Made by a program: the position numbers and the translations under genes
The notes under the pieces: model-generated
Told to the model about the DNA's origin: nothing
The model's input: the letters and a program-made list of their open reading frames with translations, nothing else
The model's database searches: none
Part shown: in pieces, positions 7,334-16,454 of the stretch
How the letters are laid out: every line of letters starts with the position of its first letter
Numbering within the stretch: position 1 is the stretch's first letter
Assembly: GCF_000711985.1 (NCBI RefSeq)
Contig: NZ_JONU01000008.1
Location: 372,001-436,000, forward strand
DNA from: Rheinheimera texasensis DSM 17496
Lineage (GTDB): Bacteria; Pseudomonadota; Gammaproteobacteria; Enterobacterales; Alteromonadaceae
DNA length: 64,000 nt
Direction of reading: 5' to 3'

Positions 7334-8830
7334 ATGTCTGCTGAAAAACAGCTGCAGGGCAATTCATCTTCGTCCATGCCGGACGCGATGGTGATCCTGT
7401 TCTTTATCATGGTGCTGGCGGCTATCGCTTCGCACCTAATCCCGGCTGGTTCTTTCCAGCTGCTGGAACCGGCACCGGTGGCGGAAGGTGCTGCCAAAGT
7501 CACGGGTAAGCTGGACCCAAATAGTTTCCATTTTGCTGAAAACAGCGAAGGTGGGGTACCACTGTTTGCTGAAGGCGGCGGTATCGGTTTTTTTAACTAT
7601 GCCTTTGAGGGGCTGGTGTCGGGTAATAAATGGGGCTCGGCCGTCGGCGTAGTGATGTTTATCCTGCTGACCGGTGGTGCTTTTGGCATCCTGATGAAAA
7701 CCGGCGCAATTCACAACGGGATTCTGGCACTGATCCGGCGCACACAGAATCTGCAGATTTTATTTATCCCAATATTATTTCTGCTGTTTTCGCTCGGTGG
7801 TGCGGTGTTTGGTATGGGCGAAGAGGCAATAGCTTTTTGCATCATTCTGCTGCCACTGATGCTGGCGCTGGGCTATGACGCGATCACCACGGTGTTGGTG
7901 ACCTATGTCGCAACTCAAATCGGTTTTGCAACGTCCTGGATGAACCCGTTTAACATTGCCATCGCGCAGGGTATTGCCGAGATCCCGCTGTTTTCCGGTC
8001 AGGAATTGCGCATTGGGATGTGGGCTGTGTTTACGCTGTTTGGCCTGGTGTTCACGATGCGCTACGCTGCCAAAATCAAAGCCAATCCGACATTGTCTCT
8101 CAGTTATCAGTCTGATCTGCGCCAGCGTAGTCAGCACAGTGCGCAGGTGGTCAGTCAATACCAGCTGTTGGACTCAGTGATCCTACTGGCTTTTTTTGCT
8201 GGCCTTGGCTGGATCATCTGGGGCGTCACCAGTCGCGAATATTACATTCCTGAAATTGCCAGCCAGTTTTTCACCATTGGTATCGTGATTGGGGTGATTG
8301 CTGTATTGGGCCGGCGTATGACGGTGAATGATGTCGCCGACGGTTTTAAACAGGGCGCCGCTGAGTTGCTGCCCGCCGCAATGATTGTTGGTATGGCCAA
8401 AGGCATGTTACTGCTGCTCGGTGGCGGCGATCCGCAAACGCCATCGGTACTCAACACGCTGCTGTATTATTCGGCGCAGTCGTTGCAGGATTTACCGGCC
8501 TATCTGTCTGCCTGGCTGATGCTGGTGGTGCAGTCAGTGATTAACTTTTTTGTTTCTTCCGGTTCTGGCCAGGCCGCCTTGACTATGCCGTTGATAGCCC
8601 CGCTGTCTGACCTGATTGGTTTGTCACGTCAGACCGCAGTGTTGGCCTTTCAACTCGGCGATGGCCTGACCAACTGTATTATCCCAACTTCAGCTGCGTT
8701 GATTGGTTGCCTTGGTGCAGTGCGGCTCGACTGGACGGTCTGGCTGCGTTTTGTCTGGCGGCTGCAACTGTATCTGTTTGCATTGGCCAGCGCTTTTATG
8801 CTGCTCGCTGTTGCCACGCACTATCAGTAA
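7334..8830 (+). CDS. YfcC-family inner-membrane transporter
   Basis: 498-residue polytopic membrane protein of the YfcC/C4-dicarboxylate-carrier-like family. Typical regions are MPDAMVILFFIMVLAAIASHLIPAGSF at the N-terminus, GGAFGILMKTGAI, GMGEEAIAFCIILLPLMLALGYD, ATSWMNPFNIAIAQGIA, and a C-terminal half with SSGSGQAALTMPLIAPLSD and GDGLTNCIIPTSA. Members are linked to uptake of amino acids or short peptides, but substrates are poorly defined. Placed between a TonB receptor and iadA (12 bases to iadA), it is the obvious candidate to bring beta-Asp-Arg into the cytoplasm. The family is confident, the substrate inferred. Confidence 0.85.
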   Translation: MSAEKQLQGNSSSSMPDAMVILFFIMVLAAIASHLIPAGSFQLLEPAPVAEGAAKVTGKLDPNSFHFAENSEGGVPLFAEGGGIGFFNYAFEGLVSGNKWGSAVGVVMFILLTGGAFGILMKTGAIHNGILALIRRTQNLQILFIPILFLLFSLGGAVFGMGEEAIAFCIILLPLMLALGYDAITTVLVTYVATQIGFATSWMNPFNIAIAQGIAEIPLFSGQELRIGMWAVFTLFGLVFTMRYAAKIKANPTLSLSYQSDLRQRSQHSAQVVSQYQLLDSVILLAFFAGLGWIIWGVTSREYYIPEIASQFFTIGIVIGVIAVLGRRMTVNDVADGFKQGAAELLPAAMIVGMAKGMLLLLGGGDPQTPSVLNTLLYYSAQSLQDLPAYLSAWLMLVVQSVINFFVSSGSGQAALTMPLIAPLSDLIGLSRQTAVLAFQLGDGLTNCIIPTSAALIGCLGAVRLDWTVWLRFVWRLQLYLFALASAFMLLAVATHYQ

Positions 8831-8842
8831 AAGGAATGGACT

Positions 8843-10024
8843 GTGAACTCTATGCTTCTGTTTAAAAATGCTGAACTGATGGCGCCACAGCCGCAGGGCC
8901 GACAGGATGTGCTGGTCGCCGGCAACCGGATTGTCGCTATAGGCCAGGATTTTAACCTCTCTGGCAGCAATGTGCCGGTGACTGTGATTGATGCTGCCGG
9001 CCATTATTTAACGCCGGGTTTTGTTGATTCCCTCGTGCATTTTATCGGTGGTGGCGGAGAAGGTGGTTTTGCCACCCGCACGCCGGAAATGCAGTTAACC
9101 GATGCCACACTTGCCGGAGTGACCACCGCTATCGGCGTACTTGGCACAGATGCCACCACCCGCACTTTGACCAACTTGCTGGCCAAAGCGCATGCCCTCG
9201 AAACTGAGGGTATCAGCACTTATTGCCACACCGGCTCTTATGAAATTCCGTGCCGGACGCTGACTGGCAACATCACCGACGATTTGATTCTGATCGACAA
9301 ATTTATCGGTGTCGGTGAGATCGCCATCAGCGATCATCGCTCGTCGCAGCCAACCACCGAAGAAATTCGCAAAGTCGCAGCGGCAGCGCGGGTGGGCGGT
9401 ATGTTAGCCGGCAAAAGTGGCGTGGTCAGCGTGCATGTTGGTGCCGGCGAGCGGATGCTGCAGCCGCTCTATCAGGCGGTCAGCGGCACTGAGCTGAAAC
9501 TAAAGCAGTTTTACCCAACCCACATGAACCGCAACCGGCGTATCTTTGAAGCCGGCATTGAGTTTGCCAAAAAAGGCGGCGTCATCGATTTTACCACCAG
9601 CACTACAGCCTATGATTTGCAGCACGGCGAAGTAGCGGCGGCGGCGGCGCTGGCAGAAGCGCTGTATCTTGGCATTGCGCCTCTGCAACTGACGTTAAGT
9701 TCTGATGGCAATGCCAGTTTGCCGATTTTTAACGAGGAAGGTGAATTACAGGGTTTGCAGGTCGGCCAAGTCCGTAGTTTGTTTGATAGTGTGCTTGATG
9801 CGGTCAAGCGCCATCATGTGCCGCTGGCTCAGGCGTTAACAGCAGTGACCGCAGCGCCTGCAACTGTACTCGGCTTGCCGCAAAAAGGTCGTGTAGCCCC
9901 AGGTCTGGATGCTGACCTGTTGTTGCTGCGCCGCGACGATTTGCTGCTGGATTCAGTCATCGCCAAAGGCCGGTTGCTGGTGCAGGGCGGTAAGGCACTG
10001 GTGAAAGGGACTTTTGAGCGCTGA
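8843..10024 (+). CDS. iadA: Isoaspartyl dipeptidase (IadA family), variant metal site
   Basis: Amidohydrolase that cleaves beta-aspartyl dipeptides; here it would split beta-Asp-Arg into Asp and Arg. 393 residues, E. coli IadA-like length, with GGGGEGGFATRTPE (69-82), ISDHRS (162-167), H198, PTHMNRN (H227) and LSSDGN (D288). Two metal-site positions differ from E. coli IadA: the HxH motif reads DSLVHF, so the first His is Leu64 (codon CTC, one base from CAC), and the carboxylated-lysine position appears to be Glu159. Activity may be altered, or the family subgroup may use a different site. It follows the transporter by 12 bases, in the same operon. Confidence 0.88.
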   Translation: MNSMLLFKNAELMAPQPQGRQDVLVAGNRIVAIGQDFNLSGSNVPVTVIDAAGHYLTPGFVDSLVHFIGGGGEGGFATRTPEMQLTDATLAGVTTAIGVLGTDATTRTLTNLLAKAHALETEGISTYCHTGSYEIPCRTLTGNITDDLILIDKFIGVGEIAISDHRSSQPTTEEIRKVAAAARVGGMLAGKSGVVSVHVGAGERMLQPLYQAVSGTELKLKQFYPTHMNRNRRIFEAGIEFAKKGGVIDFTTSTTAYDLQHGEVAAAAALAEALYLGIAPLQLTLSSDGNASLPIFNEEGELQGLQVGQVRSLFDSVLDAVKRHHVPLAQALTAVTAAPATVLGLPQKGRVAPGLDADLLLLRRDDLLLDSVIAKGRLLVQGGKALVKGTFER

Positions 10025-10048
10025 AGCTTAGCATTCCAACCCAAGGCA

Positions 10049-10070
10049 GCAGCCGGCACAGACCGGCTGC
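10049..10070 (+). terminator. Hairpin after iadA, no T-run
   Basis: GCAGCCGG, 6-base loop, CCGGCTGC: perfect 8-bp stem 24 bases after the iadA stop, followed by TTGCAC. Possibly a weak terminator or 3'-end stabiliser separating iadA from the response regulator. Confidence 0.35.
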
Positions 10071-10145
10071 TTGCACAAAGCCGCGCCAGTCTTTACTCTG
10101 CAATCACCCTTGTTTGTTGCTGACTTCTGTCCAAAGCTGACGCCG

Positions 10146-10799
10146 ATGCAATATATCTGTATAGCTGATGATCACCCGCTGTATCGTGATGCGCTGAAAG
10201 ACGTGCTGAACCAGCATTTCACTGCACTGACGGTGCTGGAAGCCGGCTCGCTGGCGCAAGTGCTTGAACTCGCTGCGTCTTATCCGGCGCTGGAATTTGT
10301 TCTGCTCGATTTAAATATGCCGGGTATGGCCGGACTCAACGGTTTAGTACAGCTGCGTCAGCAATTCCCGCAGATCGCTGTTGCGATGTTGTCGGCTGAT
10401 GATGACAAACAAACGGTGTTGCAGGCGATGGCGTTTGGCGCGGCCGGCTTTATTTCCAAATCCGCTGGCCGGCAGCAACTGGTCAGTGCGCTGAAGCAGC
10501 TGCTCAATGGCGACATTTATCTGCCGGCGGATACCTTCCGCCAAAGTGTCGCGCCCGGCAACAGCCCGATCGAACACAAAGCTGAACAGGCGTTATTACG
10601 CGGCCTCACCAAAAAACAAATCAAAGTATTGCAGCGAATGGTCAGCGGCGAGTCGAACAAACAAATCGCCGACGCACTTTGTATCGCTGAGACCACAGTC
10701 AAAGCCCATGTTTCCGCTGTGCTGGCCAAACTCGGCGTGCCAAGCCGGGTGCAGGCTATTTTGCTGGCAAGAGATCTCGATTTCAGTTTGTATCTGTAG
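10146..10799 (+). CDS. LuxR/NarL-family response regulator
   Basis: 217-residue DNA-binding response regulator. Receiver domain at residues 1-120 with acidic pocket D8/D9, phosphoacceptor D55 (FVLLDLNMPG) and the conserved K in ISKSAGR; C-terminal LuxR helix-turn-helix (LTKKQIKVLQRMVSGESNKQIADAL, then ETTVKAHVSAVLAKLG). The start at 10146 is chosen because the receiver begins there; a longer frame upstream adds an unrelated leader. It converges with the hybrid kinase gene (11-base gap), so that kinase is its likely partner, but its position after iadA also allows a role in the cyanophycin arm. Confidence 0.9.
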   Translation: MQYICIADDHPLYRDALKDVLNQHFTALTVLEAGSLAQVLELAASYPALEFVLLDLNMPGMAGLNGLVQLRQQFPQIAVAMLSADDDKQTVLQAMAFGAAGFISKSAGRQQLVSALKQLLNGDIYLPADTFRQSVAPGNSPIEHKAEQALLRGLTKKQIKVLQRMVSGESNKQIADALCIAETTVKAHVSAVLAKLGVPSRVQAILLARDLDFSLYL

Positions 10800-10810
10800 T
10801 TGCAGCTCAG

Positions 10811-12649
10811 CTAAACACCCAACAGCAAATGGCGCAGCATGCTTTTTAACTGCAGCGGCCGCACCGGTTTATACAACAGCTGATAACCCTGTTGTTTCAA
10901 TTCAATTGCGAGCTGCTGCTGGCTGTTGGCGGTGATCATCAGCACCGGCAAATCAGCAAAACCAGCCTGACTTTTTAATTGTTGTGCCACTGTGGTGCCA
11001 AGCAGTCCATCCGCCAGCTGATAATCAACAATCAGCAAATCAGGTTTTGCCTGAGCACTAAAAGCAGCGGCGTCGGCACCGCTTTGTACCTGATAACCCC
11101 AGCTGGTTAATAAAGTATCCATCGCCTGACAAATGGTTGCATCGTTGTCGATAACCCAAATGCTGGCGTTTGCTTTATCCAAGGCCGGTATCATCAGCTG
11201 CGGTAACACAGGCTCTGGTGCAGTGACAGGCAACTGCAACGCAAAGACGGAACCGCGGTCAGGCACCGACTGCACCCGTAGCGGATGCGCCAATAACCGG
11301 CATAAGCGCTCGACAATAGCGAGGCCCAGGCCCAAGCCGGCTTCAGTGGCGCGGCTTTGCGGCAGGCGCTGAAATTCCTGAAAAATCAGCTCAAGATGTT
11401 CATCTGCAATACCAACGCCGCTGTCGAGCACCTGAATTTCCACGTGGTCGCCTCGTCGCCTGCAGCCCAGCAACACAGCGCCACCGGGCGGGGTATAACG
11501 CAGGGCATTGGTCAGCAGGTTACGTAAAATTCGCGTCAGCCAGGCCGGATCTGTCTGCGCTGTGGCACTGGTGGCAATGAAGCGAAAACGCAGGCCTTTG
11601 CTTGCCGCGAGAGCAGCAAACTCACTGGCCAGCGCTGCTAACAAAGGCCCAAGTGCCACGCTGCTGCAGTCCGGTAGCAGCTGACCGGCGTCCAGTTTGG
11701 ATAAATCAACCAGGGTCCGGAGTAAATCACCGACATCATCCAGCGCCCGCCCAGCCGACAGCGCCAGCTGTTCCTGGTTGTGGTCGAGCTGCTGCTCCAG
11801 TAAAGCGCCGTTAAACAGCCGTGCGGCGTTCAGTGGCTGCAACACATCGTGACTGACTGCCGCCAGTAACTGACTTTTTGACTGATTGGCCTGTTCGGCG
11901 GTGGCAGTGGCGGCGCGTAGTTGCTGGTTTAGCGCCGTCAGCGCACTAGTGCGTTCAGCGACGCGTTGTTCCAGATGTAAATTGGCCTGGCGTAAGGCTT
12001 CTGAGGTGCGTTTACGCTCGGTAATGTCGCGGTTTAACACAAAAAAGCCGCTGATTTGTTGTTGTTCGTCGCGATGCGGCACGTAGGTTTTCAGCAAATG
12101 CCGCCACTCGCCGCCAGCATTTTGCTCGTCAATTTCAAACACGACTTGCTCGCCGCTTAATACCTGCAACACATAAGGCGCAAGCCTGGCTGCGCCTTCT
12201 GGGCCATGCGCGGCATCCAACGTCTGGTTTAATAAACTGCCGTTTGGCACGCCATAAAAGTCGTCGTATCCACGGTTGGTAAACAGATAAATGCCGGCCG
12301 CCGACAGATAAGCAATCATCGCCGGCACATGGTCGGTGATAGTGCGGATCCAGCGCTCGCTTTGCGCCAGCGTTTCGGAATAACGCACCGAGCGGCGTAG
12401 CTCGTCATAAGCGTGCGACAGTTCGGCGGTACGTTCCCGCACTTGTTCGGCCAATACGGCAGCGTGCTGAAAGGCAGCATAAGGCCCGGTGTGTACGGCG
12501 TTTTGGCCGGCCTCGACGCGCTCAATCAGCGCCTGATTGATTTTGCGCAGCTTTTGGTTTTCTGCTTGCAGTGCTAACAGCTGTTGTTTAATAACCGATT
12601 CTTGCCCGGCGTCATTCCCGGCTTGTTGCAAAGAGGGCGTGTTTGTCAT
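10811..12649 (-). CDS. Hybrid PAS sensor histidine kinase (NahK/ErcS'-like)
   Basis: 612 residues, no obvious transmembrane segment. Order: N-terminal coiled coil (about 20-95), PAS domain (about 97-212), second coiled coil, HisKA with H267 (SHDVLQPLNAARLF), HATPase with NALRYTPPGG, DSGVGI and GLGLGLAIVERL, and a C-terminal receiver with D542 (LLIVDYQL). The layout resembles Pseudomonas NahK/ErcS'. Its start overlaps the stop of the FIST-domain gene by 4 bases (ATGA), so the two are translationally coupled, as with known nosP-nahK pairs. Likely a cytosolic kinase whose activity is set by the FIST protein. Confidence 0.9.
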   Translation of the reverse strand: MTNTPSLQQAGNDAGQESVIKQQLLALQAENQKLRKINQALIERVEAGQNAVHTGPYAAFQHAAVLAEQVRERTAELSHAYDELRRSVRYSETLAQSERWIRTITDHVPAMIAYLSAAGIYLFTNRGYDDFYGVPNGSLLNQTLDAAHGPEGAARLAPYVLQVLSGEQVVFEIDEQNAGGEWRHLLKTYVPHRDEQQQISGFFVLNRDITERKRTSEALRQANLHLEQRVAERTSALTALNQQLRAATATAEQANQSKSQLLAAVSHDVLQPLNAARLFNGALLEQQLDHNQEQLALSAGRALDDVGDLLRTLVDLSKLDAGQLLPDCSSVALGPLLAALASEFAALAASKGLRFRFIATSATAQTDPAWLTRILRNLLTNALRYTPPGGAVLLGCRRRGDHVEIQVLDSGVGIADEHLELIFQEFQRLPQSRATEAGLGLGLAIVERLCRLLAHPLRVQSVPDRGSVFALQLPVTAPEPVLPQLMIPALDKANASIWVIDNDATICQAMDTLLTSWGYQVQSGADAAAFSAQAKPDLLIVDYQLADGLLGTTVAQQLKSQAGFADLPVLMITANSQQQLAIELKQQGYQLLYKPVRPLQLKSMLRHLLLGV

Positions 12650-13806
12650 GGCGCTCTATCCACAGGCTTAGCGATCACCACGCCGGTGAAGGTCTGATTC
12701 AGGTGCACGCCCTGAAAATGCTCGCCATAGGTGTTAAAGCCAAACACGCGATGGGCGCGGAAAAATTCTGATGCCTGCGTTAGCGTCTCACGCTCGGTGC
12801 TTTCCAACCGGCGCAGCACACAGTCGCAGCCGATGGTGATTAATGGTTCGCCGATGCGCTGTTCAATGTCGGCAAAACGCTGTTGTAAGTCCGGTAAAAT
12901 TGGTTGCGGCTGCATCGTGGTCAGCACAGCGCCAAGCCCGACCGCGCAATAAAAGGTCAGGCTACCGTCCGGATTGACCCGCTGAATAGAACGCACGTAA
13001 TAATCTTTGCCGATTTTCACCGCCAGCGGATGCATGGCAAAGACAGTGGCGTTAAGATCTGCTGCCGCACAGCCAATGGCCGCCGCATAGGCGAGGGCGG
13101 CAGGTTCCGCATTCAGTTCCTGCACGGTGCGCATATCGGTAGTCGCTGCAGTGACCACCAGCTTGTCGGTGAGCGCACTGACATGGTGGGTGCTGAACAC
13201 CTCAAACGGCAGCGTGGTGTGCAGCATAATGACGGCGGCTGCGCCTTGGAAAAACCGGCCATTGGCGAAAATATGAGTGGCGCTGAGTAAGTTGTCGTCA
13301 CCGGCCGAACCGCCAAAATGGGCGATATTACCCAGTGCCGTTTCGAGTGCCAGCAACACCATTTCTTCCTGCGCGGATAAGCCATCAAGCAATGTCAGCA
13401 CAAAAGGCCGGGCTTTTTGCGGATCCTGTATTGTATGTTGCAGCCTGTGTTGCAATAGGGCATCGACCAGCTGTTGTGCCTGCAATAAATCAAAAGTGGC
13501 CAAATCTTCGATACAGGCCAGCGCCACCTGAAAATGGCTGGCACTGAATGCCAAAGCACAGAGAGTACCCTGGTCATAGCCGCGTGGCGTGATTTCACCG
13601 GCCGTGGTGCAGCCAGCGAGTGTGACGCCGGCAAAATGTCGGGCAAAGGCTTGCTCCAGTGCAGGCCGGTCATATTCGGCAGAGCAAAAAAACAGCACAA
13701 AACCGGGTTTAGCCGGCAGCAGTTGGGCGGCGAGTTCAGCCACCGCCTGACTGGCATCGGGCGCAGCAGACATGGCGGCAACAATAGGATCGGAACAGGC
13801 AGACAT
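12646..13806 (-). CDS. FIST-domain sensor protein (NosP-like)
   Basis: 386 residues from ATG at 13806, with a FIST N domain (FCSAEYDRPALEQAFARHF, LAGCTTAGEITPRGY) and a FIST C domain. FIST proteins sense small ligands; the NosP branch binds haem and reports nitric oxide to an adjacent hybrid kinase. Support for a NosP-like role is the 4-base overlap with a NahK-like kinase. H207/H208 are candidate haem ligands, but I cannot confirm the ligand from sequence. The aldehyde dehydrogenase just upstream on the same strand recalls the PA1975-PA1984 ethanol-oxidation region of Pseudomonas aeruginosa. Confidence 0.8.
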   Translation of the reverse strand: MSACSDPIVAAMSAAPDASQAVAELAAQLLPAKPGFVLFFCSAEYDRPALEQAFARHFAGVTLAGCTTAGEITPRGYDQGTLCALAFSASHFQVALACIEDLATFDLLQAQQLVDALLQHRLQHTIQDPQKARPFVLTLLDGLSAQEEMVLLALETALGNIAHFGGSAGDDNLLSATHIFANGRFFQGAAAVIMLHTTLPFEVFSTHHVSALTDKLVVTAATTDMRTVQELNAEPAALAYAAAIGCAAADLNATVFAMHPLAVKIGKDYYVRSIQRVNPDGSLTFYCAVGLGAVLTTMQPQPILPDLQQRFADIEQRIGEPLITIGCDCVLRRLESTERETLTQASEFFRAHRVFGFNTYGEHFQGVHLNQTFTGVVIAKPVDRAP

Positions 13807-13921
13807 AATTTCGCCTAAAGCTGGCCTGGATGTCAGGCATGTACCGGATTGTAGGGCGAATTTCTTGCCACAGGCAAGCCGGACCAAAGTCCGGCGCCGT
13901 GACAGGTGTCAAAAACCGGGC

Positions 13922-15445
13922 TTAGAAAAAGCCCAGCGGATTGACGTCATAACTGACCAGCAGGTTTTTGGTTTGCTGATAGTGATTGAGCATCATTTTG
14001 TGCGTTTCGCGGCCGACACCGGATTTTTTGTAACCACCAAAAGCAGCATGCGCCGGATAATGGTGATAGCAGTTGGTCCAGACGCGGCCGGCTTCAATAC
14101 CGCGGCCCATTCGGTAAGCGCGGTTCATGTCGCGGGTCCAGACGCCGGCACCTAAACCAAACTCAGAGTCATTGGCGATAGCCAGCGCTTCGGCTTCAGT
14201 TTTAAAAGTGGTGACTGCGACCACAGGGCCAAAGATCTCTTCCTGGAACACCCGCATTTTGTTGTGGCCTTTGAGCAGCGTCGGCTGCACATAAAAGCCA
14301 CCATTCAGGCCATCGCCGAGCGCTTCTTTATCACCGCCAATGAGCACCTGCGCGCCTTCTTCGCGGCCAATAGTTAAGTAGCTCATGATTTTATCGAACT
14401 GCTGCGCTGATGCCTGGGCGCCAACCATCACTTCAGTATCCAGCGGATTGCCGCGTTTAATCGCTTTGGTGCGTTCAATCACTTTGGCGATAAAGGCATC
14501 GTAGATGCTTTCTTCCACTAACAAGCGGGACGGACAAGTACAGACTTCGCCCTGGTTAAAAAACGCCAACACCACGCCTTCAATACATTTGCTTAAATAA
14601 CTGTCTTCAAAATTCATCACATCGGCAAAGAAGATATTCGGTGATTTACCGCCCAGTTCGACCGTCGACGGAATGATATTTTCGGCGGCGCATTTGAGGA
14701 TATGTGAACCTGTTGGTGTCGAGCCGGTAAAGGCAATTTTGGCAATGCGTTTGCTGGTCGCCAGCGCTTCACCGGCTTCGCGGCCATAGCCGTTGACGAC
14801 GTTCAGCACGCCGGCTGGTAGTAAATCTTCAATAATTTCAATGAATTTTAAGATAGACCACGGCGTTTGTTCGGCCGGTTTTAACACGACGCAGTTACCG
14901 GCAGCCAGCGCCGGTGCCAGTTTCCAGGCTGCCATCAACAGCGGGAAGTTCCACGGAATAATCTGACCAACCACACCAAGTGGTTCATGGAAATGATAAG
15001 CCACAGTATGCTGGTCAATTTCACCGATACTGCCTTCCTGCGCGCGGATAGCGCCGGCAAAATAACGGAAATGGTCCACTGCGAGCGGCACGTCGGCATT
15101 TAAGGTTTCGCGCACCGCTTTACCGTTGTCCCAGGTCTCGGCGACGGCGATTTGTTCCAGATGTTGTTCCAGCCGGTCGGCGATTTTCAGCAGTAAGTTC
15201 GAACGGAAAGTGACAGAAGTCGAGCCCCAGCTGGCTTTGGCGGCGTGTGCGGCATCCAGCGCCAGTTCGATATCTTCGGCAGTAGACCGCGGGATTTGGC
15301 AAAACGGCAGGCCAGTGACTGGCGAAATGTTATCAAAATACTGTCCTTTCACCGGCGCCAGCCATTTGCCACCAATGAAATTACCATATTGCGCTTTGAC
15401 GGTTACAAGGGCGCCGTCTTGCCCTGGATTTGCATAAATCATCAT
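13922..15445 (-). CDS. NAD-dependent aldehyde dehydrogenase (ExaC/acetaldehyde dehydrogenase-like)
   Basis: 507 residues; oxidises an aldehyde, probably acetaldehyde, to the acid. Rossmann/catalytic marks: [42 protein letters not shown], the general-base Glu in [12 protein letters not shown], the catalytic Cys in [11 protein letters not shown], and the C-terminal [14 protein letters not shown]. Two ATG codons are possible (15445 and 15442); a GGGG stretch lies before the first. It lies 115 bases upstream of the FIST gene on the same strand, which suggests aldehyde or alcohol metabolism is linked to that sensor. No alcohol dehydrogenase of the PQQ type is in the window. Confidence 0.9.
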   Translation of the reverse strand: MMIYANPGQDGALVTVKAQYGNFIGGKWLAPVKGQYFDNISPVTGLPFCQIPRSTAEDIELALDAAHAAKASWGSTSVTFRSNLLLKIADRLEQHLEQIAVAETWDNGKAVRETLNADVPLAVDHFRYFAGAIRAQEGSIGEIDQHTVAYHFHEPLGVVGQIIPWNFPLLMAAWKLAPALAAGNCVVLKPAEQTPWSILKFIEIIEDLLPAGVLNVVNGYGREAGEALATSKRIAKIAFTGSTPTGSHILKCAAENIIPSTVELGGKSPNIFFADVMNFEDSYLSKCIEGVVLAFFNQGEVCTCPSRLLVEESIYDAFIAKVIERTKAIKRGNPLDTEVMVGAQASAQQFDKIMSYLTIGREEGAQVLIGGDKEALGDGLNGGFYVQPTLLKGHNKMRVFQEEIFGPVVAVTTFKTEAEALAIANDSEFGLGAGVWTRDMNRAYRMGRGIEAGRVWTNCYHHYPAHAAFGGYKKSGVGRETHKMMLNHYQQTKNLLVSYDVNPLGFF

Positions 15446-15582
15446 CTACCCCGTGGATTTGTGGTTATGGTCAGAAGGTGCATGCCATCTGCCTTGTCAC
15501 CACCGATGTTATGCCTGCCGTACGGCGACGACCATTCGCCGGACGGACAGAAAAACCAGTACTAAAGTCGTAATTTTGCCGG

Positions 15583-16287
15583 TCAGCGGATCAGCTCATA
15601 TTGCTTGGGAGCGGTGTCGGTTTGCAGACCAAAATGGCCCAGTGCATAGGTATAAGTGGCGTCCTGGCTCCAGATACTGCTGCTATGTACGCCATAAATC
15701 AGGCAAGAACCGGTGCTGCATACCACCTGATCTATATTGCTTTTGATCGAATAGACCCGGGCGCCAAACCGCACACCATAGAGGCTGTCCAAGAATGGGT
15801 TGCCGACGGACAGACCGGCACTGCCGCAAGTGGAGGTCAGCACGTTAAACGGATACACCCCACAGCTGAGCAGACCGCGAAATGCACCGGCAACGCCAAC
15901 AAAGGCGTCGACCTGGCTCGCCACTGCCAGTTTGTTGATTTGCTGCGCCGCCAGTGTCGCGCCCATCGAATGGCCTATCACGTCGATTTTACCGGTACAG
16001 GAGCTGGCCAGTGCATTTTGGATGGCACTGCGAACCGGCGTTTCTTCGCTGCCGCTATGGTCGTTACATGCCGCGCAGCTGGTGCTGCCCCAGGCCGGCC
16101 GGAAAATCTGGGCGGCACTGTAGCCTTTACTCAGCAGCAGATTGTAAGTGTTGTTCCAGCTGGCGGGCGTGGCGGTATTGCCATGCACCAAAACAACATT
16201 ATCCAGGCAGGCGGACTGGGCTGCTACTCCGCCAAGCAGGAGTACGACGGTGCAAACACGGGACATTAAACGTTGGTATAAACACAT
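15583..16287 (-). CDS. Secreted class-2-type lipase / alpha-beta hydrolase
   Basis: 234 residues with an N-terminal signal peptide (to about AAQSA). Small lipase of the LipA/EstA type: oxyanion region VVLVHGNTATPASWNN, nucleophile elbow GHSMG, Asp in KSNIDQVV, His in ALGHFGLQ. Several Cys residues (CAAC, SCGVYP, CSTGSC) suggest disulfides, consistent with export. It is followed downstream on the minus strand by the aldehyde dehydrogenase (137-base gap). The substrate is unknown; esters or lipids are likely. A second possible start lies at 16266, but that would shorten the signal peptide's charged end. Confidence 0.82.
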   Translation of the reverse strand: MCLYQRLMSRVCTVVLLLGGVAAQSACLDNVVLVHGNTATPASWNNTYNLLLSKGYSAAQIFRPAWGSTSCAACNDHSGSEETPVRSAIQNALASSCTGKIDVIGHSMGATLAAQQINKLAVASQVDAFVGVAGAFRGLLSCGVYPFNVLTSTCGSAGLSVGNPFLDSLYGVRFGARVYSIKSNIDQVVCSTGSCLIYGVHSSSIWSQDATYTYALGHFGLQTDTAPKQYELIR

Positions 16288-16400
16288 AGCAGGTGCTCAC
16301 TTAGTTGCAGGGGAGAGACATCTACCATAGGAGGCTGTACAAAAAATCGACATAACACTTTGGTGCTGGATCGGGCCAAAGTTATTGGCAGGCTGCGTAA

Positions 16401-16434
16401 AACAAACAGGGCGGTTGAAGCCGCCCTGTTTTTT
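16401..16434. terminator. Bidirectional terminator after the metalloprotease gene
   Basis: ACAGGGCGG / CCGCCCTGT stem with 6-base loop, T-run on the plus side (TTTTTT to 16434) and T-rich sequence on the minus side. It serves the minus-strand gene ending at 16455. Confidence 0.75.
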
Positions 16435-16454
16435 GGATTGTTCCTTGCTGACAG

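Noticed and set aside
13874-13911. Hairpin GCCGGAC/GTCCGGC and the palindrome TGACAGGTGTCA after the aldehyde dehydrogenase gene
   Set aside because: The stem is stable but has no T-run, and the 12-base palindrome is too short alone to call an operator.
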